Source: Bicyclus anynana
Taxonomy: Eukaryota > Arthropoda > Insecta > Lepidoptera > Nymphalidae
DNA length: 64,000 bases
Reading direction: 5' to 3'
Assembly (NCBI RefSeq): GCF_947172395.1
Contig: NC_069108.1
Location: 1,093,501-1,157,500, forward strand
A program made the translations under genes and the position numbers. This document shows, in pieces, positions 1-11,883 of this stretch. The notes below the pieces were generated by a model, which did no database searches, was not told the origin of the DNA, and worked only from the letters and a program-made list of their open reading frames with translations. Position 1 is the first letter of the stretch. The number at the start of each line of letters is the position of its first letter.

Positions 1-163
1 AGGTTCCTCACGATGTTTTCCGTCACCGATTGAGACACGTGATATAAATTTTTCTTAAAATGCACACAACTGAAAAGTTGGAGGTGCACGCCCCGGACCG
101 GATTCGAACCCACACCCTCCGAAATCGGAGGCAGAGGTCATATCCACTGGGCTATCACGGCTC
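1..163 (-). mobile_element. SINE family A, 5' part (cut by window edge)
   Basis: tRNA-derived SINE on the minus strand, running off the left end of the window. Reading from 163 downwards, an A-box-like TAGCCCAGTGG is followed by a B-box-like GGATTCGAATCC-type motif in the reversed sequence, then the body with the conserved TTTCAGTTGTGTGCATTTTAAG block. It belongs to the same family as the fuller copies at 9335 and 60786. Confidence 0.85.
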
Positions 164-506
164 AATAAAAGAATATCGTATACAAGAATATCGTAGATGT
201 AATAAATTGCATAAATATTTATACTTCAAGTAATTGTTCATTAAATTTAATGTGAATAGGTACGAATATATGATTAATTCATAATGTGTCGTAACTATTA
301 ATAATAAAAAATAACAAATATTATCTCTTAACAACAAGTATTAATAATAATTAGCTTGCTCGAGAGCCTTGAAAATATCGAAGCAATTTATTTTTTACGA
401 TTTAGATTTTTTCTTTATTTTAAGTTTAATAGAAAGTCTATTAAATAATTTATGAAGTTTTAATAATATTTGTATTTATCATACGTTTAAATCTATACTT
501 TTTATA
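164..506. other. AT-rich spacer, no gene seen
   Basis: Very AT-rich sequence with only chance ORFs (for example 155-337 minus, which overlaps the SINE). I see no coding signal, RNA gene or structured repeat. Confidence 0.6.
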
Positions 507-675
507 TCTATACTAATAAAGAAGAGGCAAAGTTTGTGGTATTGTAGGGATTAATCTCTGGATCTACTGAACCGATTTTGAAAATTCTTATACCACTTTT
601 TTATATGTAAGTCATAGGATATATTTTATTCCCGTATTCTTACGGGAACGGGAACGACGCTGGTGAAACTGTGAG
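507..675 (+). repeat. Short LINE-tail-like repeat, family C
   Basis: Opens with a TCTATACTAATAAAG-type end, then the AACCGATTTTGAAAATTCTT block and the CCCGTATTCTTACGGGAACG block near the other end. The same order of blocks recurs at least 15 times in the window (for example 25139, 38203, 54352). The strand is defined by the TCTATACTAATA end being 5'; the family has no ORF here. Confidence 0.7.
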
Positions 676-679
676 CGTT

Positions 680-1148
680 GTCTCACTCATCACAAAATAT
701 CGGAAACCACTTGATGTAAAAAGATGAAATTTGGCAGGGAGGTAGTTTATAGTTAGTAAACGTTCGCTAAAAACGGATTTTATGAGTGGGAAGGATTAAG
801 GAGGTCTAAGGCCGGACGGTAATAATATCATTAAACTGAGTTTATTGGATTGAAGGCACTAATCTGAGAAACCACTAGTTTGAATTGATAAATTCTTTCA
901 ACTCATAAATTGAAGAAAATATACGCTGATAATTTTATGAATTAAACCGCGGTCCGCAAATCTTAATATACTAATACGAAAGGTCATTCGTCACGAAATC
1001 TTGAAAACCGCTTGACGGACAAAGATGAAATTTGGCAGGGAGGTAGTTTATAGTTAATAGACGTCCGCTGAGAACGTATTTTGCGATAAGGCTGGATTAA
1101 AAAAGTCTAAGGGCGGACAAAATCGCGGGCGTCCGCTATTAGTATATA
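680..1148 (+). repeat. Two tandem copies of repeat family E
   Basis: Two related blocks (about 680-828 and 980-1148) share the segment AAGATGAAATTTGGCAGGGA, followed by GGTAGTTTATAGTTA and a GGATTAA..GTCTAAGG..GGACGG motif. The second ends with CGCGGGCGTCCGCTA. Reversed or partial copies lie at 10806-10982, 12842-12898 and 40800-40918. It is probably the remnant of a LINE 3' tail; no ORF remains. Confidence 0.6.
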
Positions 1149-1389
1149 ATACAGAGCTAGTTGAGAAATTAAGCTTTAATAACAAATACAGAATGAATAC
1201 AGCACACGATTTATTATATCACACGACATATCGTGTCTTATAAAACTCTTTATTGGCACGTGTAAGAAAATCCGCCGTATGTTAGCAACAAATACTCTAT
1301 AGAAAGGATACTTGAATGTCGCGGCGTAAAGCTACCTGTGGCTTCTGCGCTCCTGGTATTAGTGAGTCGATATTAAATAACATAATATG

Positions 1390-1662
1390 TAAAATCTCAC
1401 CTAATGGTAAGTGATGATGCAATCTGAGATGGAAGCGGACACTTGTTAGGAGGAGGATAATCCACACACCTTTCGGTTTCTACACGACATCGTACCGGAA
1501 CGCTAAATCGCTTGGCGGTACGTCTTTGTCGATAGGGTAGTAACTAGCCACGGTCGAAGCCTCTCACCAGCCAATCCTAGACCAATTAAGAAAACCTCAA
1601 TCGGCCCAGCCGGGGATCGAACCCAGGACCTCTGTCTTGTAAATCCACCGCGCATACCACTT
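1390..1662 (-). mobile_element. SINE family B, degraded copy
   Basis: Minus-strand copy. It contains the tail block (CTAATGGTAAGTGATGATGC) and the central GGTACG..CTTTGTCGATAGG block, and reaches the tRNA-like part (GGGGATCGAACCCAGGACC) but stops before the A box. Confidence 0.8.
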
Positions 1663-2645
1663 CTATTGCAACCTGACTTAAATCATGGCAACTAAAATAG
1701 ACCTTTTAATTTTTTATTTCGTTTTGTTACTCAATAACTATCATTAAGCAATCATTGCAATTTATTTCGTTACTGTCACAGATTAATCAATAATATACAG
1801 ATGGAGCGTACGGAACACGACGGTGTCTTAGCCGCTCCAAATACGAAAATCAAAAAAGTAATACATTCTCGAGTCAGTACGCCACGAACCGTCGCATCAG
1901 TAATTTTTAATATTATTAAAAAAAAAATGGCGTCTTGTGTTTTTAAAAAAAATTTAAATCTGTTCCCAAAAGCTAAAGAAATAAGATGGAGTATTTTTTT
2001 ATTTGTAATTATTGACCATTATATTTTACGTAATTGTTGTTAGTGTTAAATTACAAATTATGGAAAAAGTTTGTTTAGGTGTCAAGGAGACGCGTGACAT
2101 TTGGTTTTTTTATGGGTTTTACCGGCTTCACGACGCTTGTAAAGACTCACTCTGTATAATCTTAACTCTGTGTCTCTAGTATAAAATATCATTGTAGTAA
2201 TAGGATATTATTCAACCCATGGTGCCTGATAGTGACATATGAAATACCATTAATATGAACTCTGACCGAGCAATGATGGGTTCAGTGACTTTGTTACATT
2301 TGTTGGGGGGAGGGGGAGGGTTTAGGCTCAACTTGCTGCTTTTGATGGACCGGGTGATGTGGGGTTGGTTTAGTTGACCGCATTATACAGGGTGATTTGG
2401 AATTATTTCAAAAATGTATGTTCTGCAAGCTATAATTCACTATCATTGACGTATGCTAGTTGACTTAAACGAAATTGAGATTCTGTGTAACAAATGTCAT
2501 CCGGTGCTTACAGGTGGAATGTAACTGTATGTAAATGACATTTTGTCAATTGATTTGATGTTTATTTTAATAGGCTGATAATAAAGACCAAACTAGTGAA
2601 TAGGTCAGCTGGTTCATCATAATTAGCATTTTCTACAGGACATTA
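1663..2645. other. Unassigned spacer
   Basis: AT-rich. It holds an 80-codon open frame at 1801-2043 (plus) rich in lysine and asparagine that I do not recognise, and whose second half is poly-A driven. There are also short G-rich tracts near 2305-2320. No other structure was seen. Confidence 0.5.
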
Positions 2646-2912
2646 ATCTATACTAATATTATAAAGAGGTAAAGTTTGTGACGTTATAGAAGGTAATCTC
2701 AGAATCTATTGAACCGATTTTTTGAAAATTATTTTGGCCCTTAAGACACGGGCTTACCTAGTTTAAAGTCCAGGACGTCATTGCAATTTATGTACTGAGT
2801 TTTTTCAAATAAACAATTCTTATTTTTAATTCTTATTCTTAAAATATACTTTATCCCCGTATTACCACGGGAACGGGAACCACGAAATGAAATCGTGTTG
2901 CGTCGGCTAGTC
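2646..2912 (+). repeat. Family C repeat split by an insertion
   Basis: The left part (2646-2745, TCTATACTAATATTATAAAG start and the AACCGATTT block) and the right part (about 2833-2912, ACCACGGGAACGGGAACC block to CGTCGGCTAGT) are in register with family C but separated by about 85 bp of unrelated AT-rich sequence. Confidence 0.6.
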
Positions 2913-2961
2913 GTAAACAAGTACCATTATAACCTCTAAATAAGACACCTGTTCGTCTCTT

Positions 2962-2978
2962 ACACACACACACACACG
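2962..2978. repeat. (AC)n microsatellite
   Basis: Short uninterrupted AC dinucleotide run followed by CGCC. Confidence 0.8.
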
Positions 2979-4100
2979 CCATTGTCGGCGACACTCGAGC
3001 CGTGCAACGTGCCGGCAAGTGGTAACCGGACACGGAGCGCGAGGCCGACTCTACAGTCCTACAATGTGACCTAAATGCTCAGTTGTTTTCTGTTTGTTTA
3101 TGGACGCCTGTGTAGCTAGAGGCCTTAGCCATGGTACACGTCGATTCTCATTCTACAAGCGCTAAACTTTGGAAACTAACAAATTGTCTTGGAATTTATT
3201 TATTTATTATTATAGGACTCAAAAAGTGATTACAAATATAAGAAAACTAATGTCGAACAAAGGTTATGTTCACAACGCTTGTCAGGAAAACTTAATTAAC
3301 AAATCAAACTGTAACTAAAATAAGACCCTAGAATGGCAGAGAATGACCTTGAGTGAAGTCACGTACTTGTGAACGATGTGTGTAGGGATAAAGGTACCTT
3401 TGATAGTCGACTAACACTGCCCTTTTCCACTCAAGTCACTCTCCCCGCCAATCCCAAGTGACCCATAAAGAATTACACAACAAGAGATGTGGACGGCTCG
3501 AACGCCACGAGCACACTGAAGCCAACACAAGATCGGACGACGTCATATCCGTCACAGACTACTATTTCCTATACTATTTATTAAAAACATGTTAATTTTA
3601 AAGCGGCGATAACATTATACATACCAACAATGACAACAAGAAACATTAATAATCTATTCATAGGTGAACTTAAAAAGTTCTAGTGCTAAACGTAGCCATC
3701 TTTTAAAGGTATATACAGCATTGTTGTTTGTTGTCCGGTTAAATTTAAAAATTACATTTACGTCAAGTGTTAAATAATTACAATGAAAAATAATAATCTA
3801 TACTAATAAATTATAAAATTAAACAAATAACTTATACAAAAAATGAAATTACTACAGAAATAAGTCAAAAGCAACAAATTCAAACAATACGACAGATCCG
3901 ATCGACTACTTGATCACGTGACGTATCGATAGTGAATGTAATTCCCACACATTTATAAATTTTCGAAGCGATCGTAGAAAGAAAATCGATGTGCCCCATG
4001 GCTAAGGCCCCTGATTTCTTGTTATAAAGACTATAGATATAGGCTGTAGCCGTTGAGCAGCGGCCGGGAATAGTAGTATGAAAATCCATATCTGTTGTGT
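2979..4100. other. Unassigned spacer
   Basis: Moderately AT-rich sequence. I see no recognisable gene. The 69-codon minus-strand frame at 3880-4089 is not recognised and has no supporting signal. Confidence 0.5.
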
Positions 4101-4275
4101 TAAGCGGCCAAACAAATTACTATGTAAAATCATATTTGTCGTGTAATTTAAAAATAGAACGTTCTTCTACTCCGAAACATGGCGACCACAGAGGTAACTT
4201 ATCAAAGGTTTAATTTAAATTTCGAACTGGTTTGCACATAAAGAGCAGTTTAGGAAAAAAAAAATACTTTGGTGC
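4101..4275 (+). repeat. Repeat family J, plus copy
   Basis: About 170 bp containing AGAACGTTCTTCTACTCCGA and CATGGCGACCA. It reappears in reverse complement at 18506-18676, including the flanking run of A followed by TACTTTGG. The family is unidentified; two opposite copies in one window show that it is interspersed. Confidence 0.65.
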
Positions 4276-5340
4276 CTATTTTTGGCGCGTTTAAGACATT
4301 ATGCGTCTCAAACGGTGAAGGAATTTAATTTCTTAAAATGAATCTGAAAAGTGAGGCTTCTGTTTTTAATTGATAAATATTTAGTTCCTAGGCCCAAAGA
4401 TTATATATATTAGGAATATAATCCTCCAAAGAAAGTGACAAGTAGCCTTTCCTCAAGCACAGAAACACTTCCCGCAGCCCCACACTTCACTTCACTTCAA
4501 ACAAAAGGTGAGACGCATCCCAAGTGTCCCATAATCACTTGTAAGAGTCCGCCCGCGTATTATCACTGCATCTTAAGTACAACGCCATCTATCGACAAGA
4601 TCTCGAACTTTAAAGCGCACTTCAATTTAAATACCATTTCAAAGGATTTCAGTTCTTATTTTGAACATTTTAAGGGTTGTATTTGTATGGAACATGTTGG
4701 CGGTAAACAGGAAGCGGTCGAGTGTACTTATTTATGCATATAACCCTTGTGTGAAATTGTGTTCGAAATTTGTAATTCATGAATTTTAATGCGCGCCATC
4801 TATTGGCGATGCTGCGTCAGCTTTAAATTTTGCAGAAATCTTTAAATTTTAGAAATCCAATGAGCTGTGTTAGAGTAACAAATAACTACAAAATAGTTGT
4901 TAATTTTTCCGAAATTCTGCGTAATTTTCTTAATTAAAAATTGTGCTAAGTAAGTAGGTATCTGAAAACATGGAAAAAATAAGATAGTACTAAGAATTGT
5001 GTCGGCACAAAAAAGGATTTAATTAAAAATTTTCGTATCTCAACGGAGAACCGAATTATGGTAAGAAAACTGAATTCAATCCTTTTTTACAAGATGTCGA
5101 AAAATACACTTAGAAAATCATGGTCGATAATTTGAAGTTAAGTTTATTTAGGCTACGTCATATCCAAAATTCAGCTTTCTAGGTTAATTTGCATTTCTAA
5201 GCCGATATTTTCGATCTATCGAATGTAGTAATAAGCTGGCGTTTAATAAAAAGTTTTAAATTATTGAAATACATACACGAGGTTTCATGACAAACAGAAT
5301 ATTTACTTGAATACTGTAAACATTATTTTAGGATTTAAAG
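4276..5340. other. Unassigned spacer
   Basis: AT-rich. The 102-codon frame at 4435-4743 (plus) is serine/threonine rich, matches no family I know and is more likely chance. Nothing else was seen. Confidence 0.5.
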
Positions 5341-5492
5341 ACAGTTCTTTCCCGTGCTTCTTTCAGAAACGGCGTTAATGAATACGTCACTGGCTTGGCA
5401 CCGCCTTCAACGTGATCAGAAGGTAGCACATGCGATGGTATTTTTCGCTTTTTTTAGTTTATTTTTGTGATTTTGAAGTCGGTACAAATTTT
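5341..5492 (+). repeat. Right end of family F element
   Basis: Contains CTTGGCACCGCCTTCAA, TGATCAGAAGGTAGCACATG and ends with TTTTGAAGTCGGT, which is the right terminal part of the inverted-repeat element seen in full at 15827-16138 and 21906-22957. Confidence 0.7.
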
Positions 5493-6539
5493 TTGTTAAA
5501 AAGATTTTATTTAATTACTTTTTGGTGTCTCCTGTGCGTCAATTGAACTAATTTTTCTTTCTTTCTTTCAATTCTATTATTATGAAAGTTTATTTTTACA
5601 TACAAAAATAGATGCAGCATTTATTATAAAAATAAAATATAAGGAAAAATCACTACAACTTTACAACTATAAAATTAAAATAAATTAAAATTAATTATGA
5701 AAGCATATATTCCTTTGATATTCTATCTATGTGTTACGTGTATGAAACATAATAAACGACACGTGTGTAGGTGTGAGTACGTAGCAAAGACGGCGTAGCG
5801 GCTGCGTAGACACGCTACGAGTAAGCTAGACGTAGAGGTGTAGGTGTCAAACGCCACGTGCTGTGGCCTGTGTGTAGTCGTTTGTTATGGTTGGGCCATG
5901 AAACAAGCGACTTTAATCTATACTAATTGTTACAAATAGTCCCTGCTTCCCGCCTATTCCGTATAGATAAGTGTCGCCGCCTAGCGTATAGTAGCGTCAT
6001 TCCATTTCATACTTTTATGACTTCCGGTTATTATAGTTAAATTTAATTAAGTAACAATGATTATCAATCCGAACAGTGGAGAGGTTATTATTAATTATTG
6101 ATATAAATATAATTATTTATTTTACATGATATAAATTCATCATTTGTTATTTTACTCTTAACAACTATGACGTCACGTTATGATTTAGTTTGTATTTAAT
6201 TTCTCAATTGTGTTTCGATATTTTAATATTATTTTACGATCGTTATAAATATCTTTTAATTATTATTAATGTGTTTTAGATAGAATTATAACGTTTGGTT
6301 TGTATAATAATACTCCGGAACTATTATTAAAACGTACTTGTATTGTTAACATATTCGTGCTACCAACAGTAGACACTAACTTTGCAAATATTATAAAATA
6401 GAGGGTTGTTTAGCAGATTCATTGATATACTACCATCAGCGTGTAATATTAACATTATAGCGGAAGCTATGCTGAAATTGTTATCGAATAAATTTGTGTA
6501 CAGTGAAAATATTATTTTACTTCTCCCACCTTCTGTTAC
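5493..6539. other. Unassigned AT-rich spacer
   Basis: Long AT-rich stretch with CT-rich patches. The segment about 5760-5900 is less AT-rich (repeated ACACG / CGTAG words) but shows no ORF. No gene was seen. Confidence 0.5.
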
Positions 6540-6618
6540 ATAATATTATAAAACTGAAGAGTTTGTTTGTTTGTTTGATTGAGCGCGCTAATCTCAGGAA
6601 CTACTGGTCCGATTTGTG
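6540..6618 (+). repeat. Family C repeat, 5' fragment
   Basis: TAATATTATAAAACTGAAGA start, GTTTGTTTGTTTGATTGAGC and AGGAACTACTGGTCCGATTT, then the homology stops where a family G copy begins. Confidence 0.7.
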
Positions 6619-6626
6619 TTTGTGTT

Positions 6627-6897
6627 TACTATATCTTTGTTATTTTGTGCGCTTATGTTTATAGTTCATTTATTAAAAAATGTCACATTTAATGTAAGGA
6701 AGCTAAAACTGTAAGAATTTTCATCTAACTACGATAAAAGATTTTAAATAGATTTTGAAATTTTATAATCTCATTTATTTTGCAAATATCCAGACAATCT
6801 ATGCTTTTTATGTAGGTATAAATTAGTTAACATTGACCTTATTTACCTGAATGTATCATAAAAATCAATATAATCAAATCTAGTCATCATCCCCATT
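6627..6897 (+). repeat. Repeat family G, 3' part
   Basis: Begins at ATATCTTTGTTATTTTGTGC and continues through AATGTCACATTTAATGTAAG to the TAGTCATCATCCCC end. It contains the uninterrupted version of the site into which the LTR retrotransposon at 44325 inserted. Other copies are at 27733, 36139 and 44150/53826. Confidence 0.75.
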
Positions 6898-7044
6898 GAC
6901 TACGTGTTCCAATCTGCATTGGGTGCACTAAATTAGCCTAACCCCTCTCATTCATAGTGTGAATGTTTGTTACTCCTTCACGTTGTTACTACTTAACCGA
7001 ATTAGCTGAAAGAATTGAGATAGATTATAGCCTTTTATTATTAC

Positions 7045-7238
7045 ACTAGCTGACGCCGCGTGGTTTCACCCGCGTGGTTCCCGTTCCCGTAACAATATGA
7101 GAATAATATAGCCTAAAGCCTTCCTCGATAAATGGGCTATCTAACACTGAAAGAATTTTTCAAATCGGACCAGTGGTTCCTGAGATTAGCGCGTTAAACA
7201 AACAAACAACTCTTCAGCTTTATAATATTAGTATACAT
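7045..7238 (-). repeat. Family C repeat, near full length
   Basis: ACTAGCTGACGCCGCGTGG through TAGCCTTCCTCGATAAATGG to CTTCAGCTTTATAATATTAG. This is one of the most complete copies and defines both ends of the roughly 195-bp family. Confidence 0.75.
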
Positions 7239-7525
7239 AGGCAACTTTTTATCCCGGTAAAATTATTTATATTTCGCGAGCAACACCTCAGTTATAGTCA
7301 CATAAATGGAGTTTGCTAGTTATTCTTTATTTACCTAAAACACTGACCCAGAAACGCGGAAGTAATTACCCATAGGATAGGTAAGGCCTGGGGTATGGCT
7401 TCCATCAGTTGCGAGGTTTCCGACAGCGCTACTACACTATCGATCGATGGCGCACGTGTTATGTGGGACATGGCTTATTTTGAAATACAATAAGATCAGG
7501 GGCGTAGCCATCGCAGTATCAATGA

Positions 7526-7720
7526 TTAGTGGACGCCCGCGACTTCGTCCGCGTGGAATTCAGTTTTTCACAAATCCCACAGCAACCATGGATTTTCCGG
7601 GATGAAAAGTAGCCTATGTGTTAATCTAGAGTGAAATCTATTTCCATTACAAATTTCAGTCAAATCGCTTCAGTAGCCGAAGCGTAAAGGACCAATACAC
7701 ACACGCGAACTTTTGCCTTA
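7526..7720 (+). repeat. Repeat family D
   Basis: Starts TTAGTGGACGCCCGCGACTT, then CCATGGATTTTCCGGGATGA, GTAGCCTATGTGTTAAT and AAATCGCTTCAGTAGCCGAA. The family recurs at 20905, 41421, 54572 (minus), 57321 and 57793. It is probably a LINE-derived tail; there is no ORF. Confidence 0.7.
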
Positions 7721-7987
7721 TAAGTGTGATTGTAAATGCTAAAGTTTGTGTGGTTGTAGGGGGTAATCTCAGTATAAAGTGCAAAATATACTATATCTGC
7801 TAAAATATAAAAGATAGATATATGCTGCTGCGACATTTTTTGTAGAAAATAATGTGTACTGCAAAGTTGTAGTACATTATTTTATTCTAACATCAATAGT
7901 TTTTGCAGCGCACGCCATGTAAACAAAGCTTTTGTACACCTTGGGTTACATTATTGTAAATGTAATATAGTAGTTTTTTTGAAAATG

Positions 7988-8134
7988 TAATATAGCCTAT
8001 AGCCTTCCTCGACAAATGGGCTATCCATCACTGAAAGTATTTTTCAAATCGGACCAGTAGTTCCTGAGATTAGCGCGTCCAATCAATCAAACAAACAAAC
8101 AAACTCTTCAGCTTTATACGTTAGTATAGATATA
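7988..8134 (-). repeat. Family C repeat, truncated
   Basis: Begins inside the family at TATAGCCTATAGCCTTCCTC and runs to CTTTATACGTTAGTATAGAT. It lies immediately upstream of a SINE A copy. A short family C word (AAAGTTTGTGTGGTTGTAGG) also occurs at about 7741-7760. Confidence 0.7.
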
Positions 8135-8146
8135 GACTATAGAATG

Positions 8147-8450
8147 AGAGTCGTGATAGCCCAGTGGATATGACCTCTGCCTCCGATTCCGGAGGGTGTG
8201 GATTCGAATCCGGTCCGGGGCATGCACCTCCAACTTTTCAGTTGTGTGCATTTTAAGAAGTTAAATATCACGTGTCTCAAACGGTGACGGAAAACATCGT
8301 GAGGAAACCTGCATACCAGAGAATTTCTTAATTCTCTGCCTGTGTGAAGTCTGCCAATCCGCATTGGGCCAGCAGGGTGGACTATTGACCTAACTGCTCT
8401 CATTCTGAGAGTAGACTCAAGCTCAGCAGTGAGCCGTATATGGGTCAATA
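8147..8450 (+). mobile_element. SINE family A, near full length
   Basis: The tRNA-like head has an A box TAGCCCAGTGG and a B box GGATTCGAATCC. The body contains CAGTTGTGTGCATTTTAAGA, ACATCGTGAGGAAACCTGC and CGCATTGGGCCAGC, and ends at the GAGCCGTATATGGGT block. The usual GAT-type tail is almost absent. Confidence 0.85.
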
Positions 8451-8585
8451 ACGTAGACTATAGAATATAGATATAGATACAGGGTCTATAGAATGAAGGT
8501 AGCCCTCACCTGTGAAAGCAAAAATTAGTAAGATGATCACAATCTCAACTAATCTGGTGTTTAAAACAAAAAAAAAAAACAAAAA

Positions 8586-8680
8586 TACTGCAAAACTTTT
8601 TTGTCTTTTTTTTCACTTTAGAGATGACAAAAAAAACTGCAATTTTTTTGTTTTTTTTTCAATTCAGAGTTGACAAAAAG
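8586..8680. repeat. Short tandem duplication, T-rich
   Basis: Two roughly 50-bp units, each CTGCAA..TTTTTTTG..TTTTCA.TTTAGAG/TTCAGAG then TTGACAAAAA-like. The second unit runs directly into the truncated SINE B that follows. Confidence 0.5.
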
Positions 8681-8845
8681 TACCGCCAAGCAATTTAGCG
8701 TTCCGGTACGATGTCGTGTAGACACCAAATGGGGTGTGGATTTTCATCCTCCTAACAAGTTAGCCCACTTCCATCTTAGATTGCATCATCACTTACTATT
8801 AGGTGAGATTGTGGTCAAGGGCTAACTTGTAAAGAACAAAAAAAC
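8672..8845 (+). mobile_element. SINE family B, 5'-truncated
   Basis: Starts inside the SINE at TACCGCCAAGCAATTTAGCG and includes the hairpin-flanked tail (AGTTAGCCC ... GGGCTAACTT) and an A-rich end. Confidence 0.8.
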
Positions 8846-9334
8846 CCTAACCCTAGTTAAACACCCTCTGCACGCCACTGCATGTAGGTACTCTGCGCCG
8901 TGAAGTGAAATACTATCGAGTGTGAAACGAGATTTCGTAGTAATGTCTCCTCATATGTAAATTCCAAAGAGCAGGTGATAACATATAAAGAAAGACGAAT
9001 AAAGTTTACAGTAACAACCCAGCCAAAGCAATTCAAACCTTATTGCTAATAACATAAGGTTTATTATAACTCGATAGGAGCGCATCTAATATGAGATCGT
9101 AGTAGTGGCGTAAGTTCGTTAGTCGACAGTTTAGGACCAATTTCGTTTGTAATTTATTTGTACGATTACATGTAATTAAAATTTTTCGTGTTTCAGACGC
9201 GTTGAATATCAGTAGGTGCATAATTTTGTCGGTTTTATAGTTCATATGTGACATTTATTCGCGATAATTCTGATTCTGGCCTTAGAGATCTTTTTAATAT
9301 TAAATCTGCCTTAGTGATCTTTTTGATTTTTTTT

Positions 9335-9644
9335 GAGAGCCCAGTGGATATGACCTCTGCCTCCGATTCCGGAGGGTGTGGGTTCGAATCCGGTCCGGGG
9401 CATGCACCTCCAACTTTACAGTTGGGTGCATTTTAAGAAATTAAATATCACGTGTCTCAAACGGTGAAGGAAAACATCGTGAGGAAACCTGCATACCAGA
9501 GAATTATCTTAATTCTCTGCGTGTGTGAAGTCTGCTAATCCGCATTGGGCCAGCGTGGTGGACTATTGGCCTAACCCCTCTCATTCTGAGAGGAGACTCG
9601 AGCTCAGCAGTGAGCCGAATATGGGTTGATGACGACGACGACGA
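9335..9644 (+). mobile_element. SINE family A, reference copy
   Basis: About 310 bp. The head resembles a tRNA: AGCCCAGTGGATATGACC (A box region) and GGGTTCGAATCCGG (B box), as used by RNA polymerase III internal promoters. The body continues through CACGTGTCTCAAACGGTGA, GAGGAAACCTGCATACC, CAGCGTGGTGGACTATTGG and AGGAGACTCGAGCTCAGCAG, and ends with a (GAC)n tail at 9630-9644. No protein is encoded. Mobilisation would need a LINE reverse transcriptase acting on the 3' region; the tail type suggests an RTE-like partner, which is inference. The TTGATTTTTTTTGAGAGCC junction shows loss of the first few head bases. Confidence 0.9.
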
Positions 9645-9840
9645 CTAGCTGACGTCTCGGTTTCACCCGCGTGGTTCCCGTTCCCGTAGGAATACGGGGA
9701 TAATATATAGCCTATAGCCTTCCTCGATAAATGGGCTATCTAACATTGAAAAAATTTTTCAAATCGAACCAGTAGTTCCTGAGATTATTGCGTTTAAACA
9801 AACAAACATTCTTGAACTTTATAATATTATTAGTATAGAT
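9645..9840 (-). repeat. Family C repeat abutting SINE A
   Basis: TAGCTGACGTCTCGGTTTCA follows the SINE tail without spacer; the copy ends at ATATTATTAGTATAGAT. The direct junction suggests the SINE inserted next to, or into, this repeat's end. Confidence 0.7.
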
Positions 9841-10805
9841 ACCTATATGCTTTAAAGTTGCAAGCTCGATCTGCGATCTAAATTTAAAATAATATAAATT
9901 ATCTATGACCTACATTTCGGTTTTAAAATCGATGGAGTAATGTGACAATTTCCGGTGTGTATCGTAAAGTGACAGCCAGAGACAAATATAAATATAGACG
10001 AGGCGCTAGGTGGGGTTTATTTACATTATATTTAAATTTTGTTTTATAGTAAACTATTATTTAACTTGAAAAATTAAGGACTTTTAAGCTATCATCTACC
10101 TATCACCTATTTTACCAATTTTTATATTTATTTAGTTAAAAATCATACTATGAACTTATCTATTTATTTATTTATTAAGTTTGCTAGCGATTTTTACATA
10201 GTTTGTCATCGATTATCTTCTTGTCTTTAATCATAAAATTTGTTATTTTTCAACAAATCATTTCTTCAGTTCTCACTAACGAAGGGATGGATTGTAAATA
10301 AATACTCATTTTTTCACGCGCTAGTAACACATCTAACAGTATTTAGTATCATTGCGTGATATTGAATCTCTGCCCGTTTAGTAGTCAATTCGCCGGTATT
10401 TTTGTAATCGAGATAGTCTTACGATATTCATTTAATTTTCAAAATCCTCTAGTTTTTGATTTTGTTTAAAGTTTATTATACAGTACAAAGTAAATAAATG
10501 ATTTGTAATTCTTTATTTTTAATTAAATTTCCCTTCTGGATTCTAAGATAATAAATTCCTCATGTTTTTCATAGTTGAAAATTCTGACAAAATGCAGTTT
10601 TCATATTATGTAGATTCAACTCCCTATAGCGCCTGCACTAATACGGCTAGAGAGCGTGCCAAGACGTCAGTCGGGGGTCGAATCCGTGACCGACTGGTGG
10701 ATATCATGTTGTGTATTTTATTACACTTTGAAATTAAACTTCAAATAATTCAGGAAGTCTATAAATATCTATCGACCCGGTTTAGCTGCGCTTGGGTTTC
10801 TGTTG
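9841..10805. other. Unassigned spacer with a weak tRNA-like patch
   Basis: AT-rich. About 10620-10700 contains GGGGTCGAATCCGTGACC, a B-box-like motif preceded by an A-box-like stretch, possibly the head of a decayed SINE of another family. Nothing else was seen. Confidence 0.4.
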
Positions 10806-10982
10806 GACTAGCGGACTAAATTTTCCTTCATCTTCATCCGCCTTTAGACCTCCTTAATCCGGCCCTGTCGCAAAATCCGTTCTTAGCGGATGTCTATTAT
10901 CAATAAACTACCTCCCTGCCAAATTTCATCTTTGTACGTCAAGTTGTTTTCGAGATATCGTGATGAATGACCTTTCGCAGAC
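10806..10982 (-). repeat. Repeat family E, minus copy
   Basis: CTAGCGGACTAAA end, then AGACCTCCTTAATCCGGCCC, ACTACCTCCCTGCCAAATTT and TCATCTTTGTACGTCAAG, the reverse of the tandem copies at 680-1148. Confidence 0.65.
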
Positions 10983-10983
10983 T

Positions 10984-11035
10984 TCGGAGACTCGTGCTCA
11001 ACAGTGAGCCGAATATGGGTGAGCTAATGATGATT
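10984..11035 (+). mobile_element. SINE family A, 3' end only
   Basis: GGAGACTCGTGCTCAACAGT followed by GAGCCGAATATGGGT and a GATGATT tail: the last about 50 bp of the family. Confidence 0.7.
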
Positions 11036-11488
11036 GATCTTAATGATATCGACCAAAACCAATGGCCAACTAGCACAGCAGTGTGACTCACAGCCCGACC
11101 CAGGATTCAAATCCAGGACTTACCAGCGGTCATAAGTACCCACGCAGGATTACGAAGTTCATAACAAAGTCGGCCCAACAGTGGGCATGGCATCGTGGAG
11201 GTACGTACTGGATTAGTATTAGTAGATATTACCTGGAACAAAAAAATTATAAGGATTACTAAATTACCCGGCAAACGGTGTCCTGCCATATTTTCTTTCA
11301 TACTAAAATGGTAATAATTATTTATGTCACGTAATGGAGCCTATTGTAGCACGAGTGCTGCAATCGCTAATTACGTGCAGTGGCAATACTTTTTCTACGA
11401 CCATGATAAAACAAATCACACATTTTAAGATCTATTTACAAAAGAAATATTATTTACTACGAAAATATTAACTTCAGAAATATGTTCC

Positions 11489-11785
11489 TTATTATCAACC
11501 CATATTCGGGTTACTGCTGAGCTCGAGTCTCCTCTCAGAATGAGAGGGGTTGAGCCAATACCCACCACGCTGGCCCAATTGGCAGACTTCACACACGCAG
11601 AGAATTAAGAAAATTCTCCGGTATGCAAATTTCCTCACGATGTTTTTCCTTCACCGTTCGAGACACGTGATATTTAATTTATTAAATTGCACACAACTGA
11701 AACGTTGGAGGTGCATGCCCCGGACCGGATTCGAACCCACACCCTCCGGAATCGGAGGCAGAAGTCCACTGGACTATCACTGCTC
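11489..11785 (-). mobile_element. SINE family A, near full length
   Basis: Minus-strand copy from the tail (ATTATCAACCCATATTCGGG) to the head (AGTCCACTGGACTATCACTG). A few bases of the A-box region are missing. Confidence 0.85.
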
Positions 11786-11883
11786 CTTACATGTTCCTTA
11801 GACATTTTTAATTAATTTTCCTTAAAGAACCCTAGAGATATGGGAATACTCTCGAGCAGCCTGTTTATTTTAATTCGATTTTT

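Noticed and set aside
1801..2043. An 80-codon frame starting MERTEHDGVLAAPN
   Set aside because: The first third looks protein-like, but the rest is poly-A/T driven; no family recognised and no second copy or splice signal.
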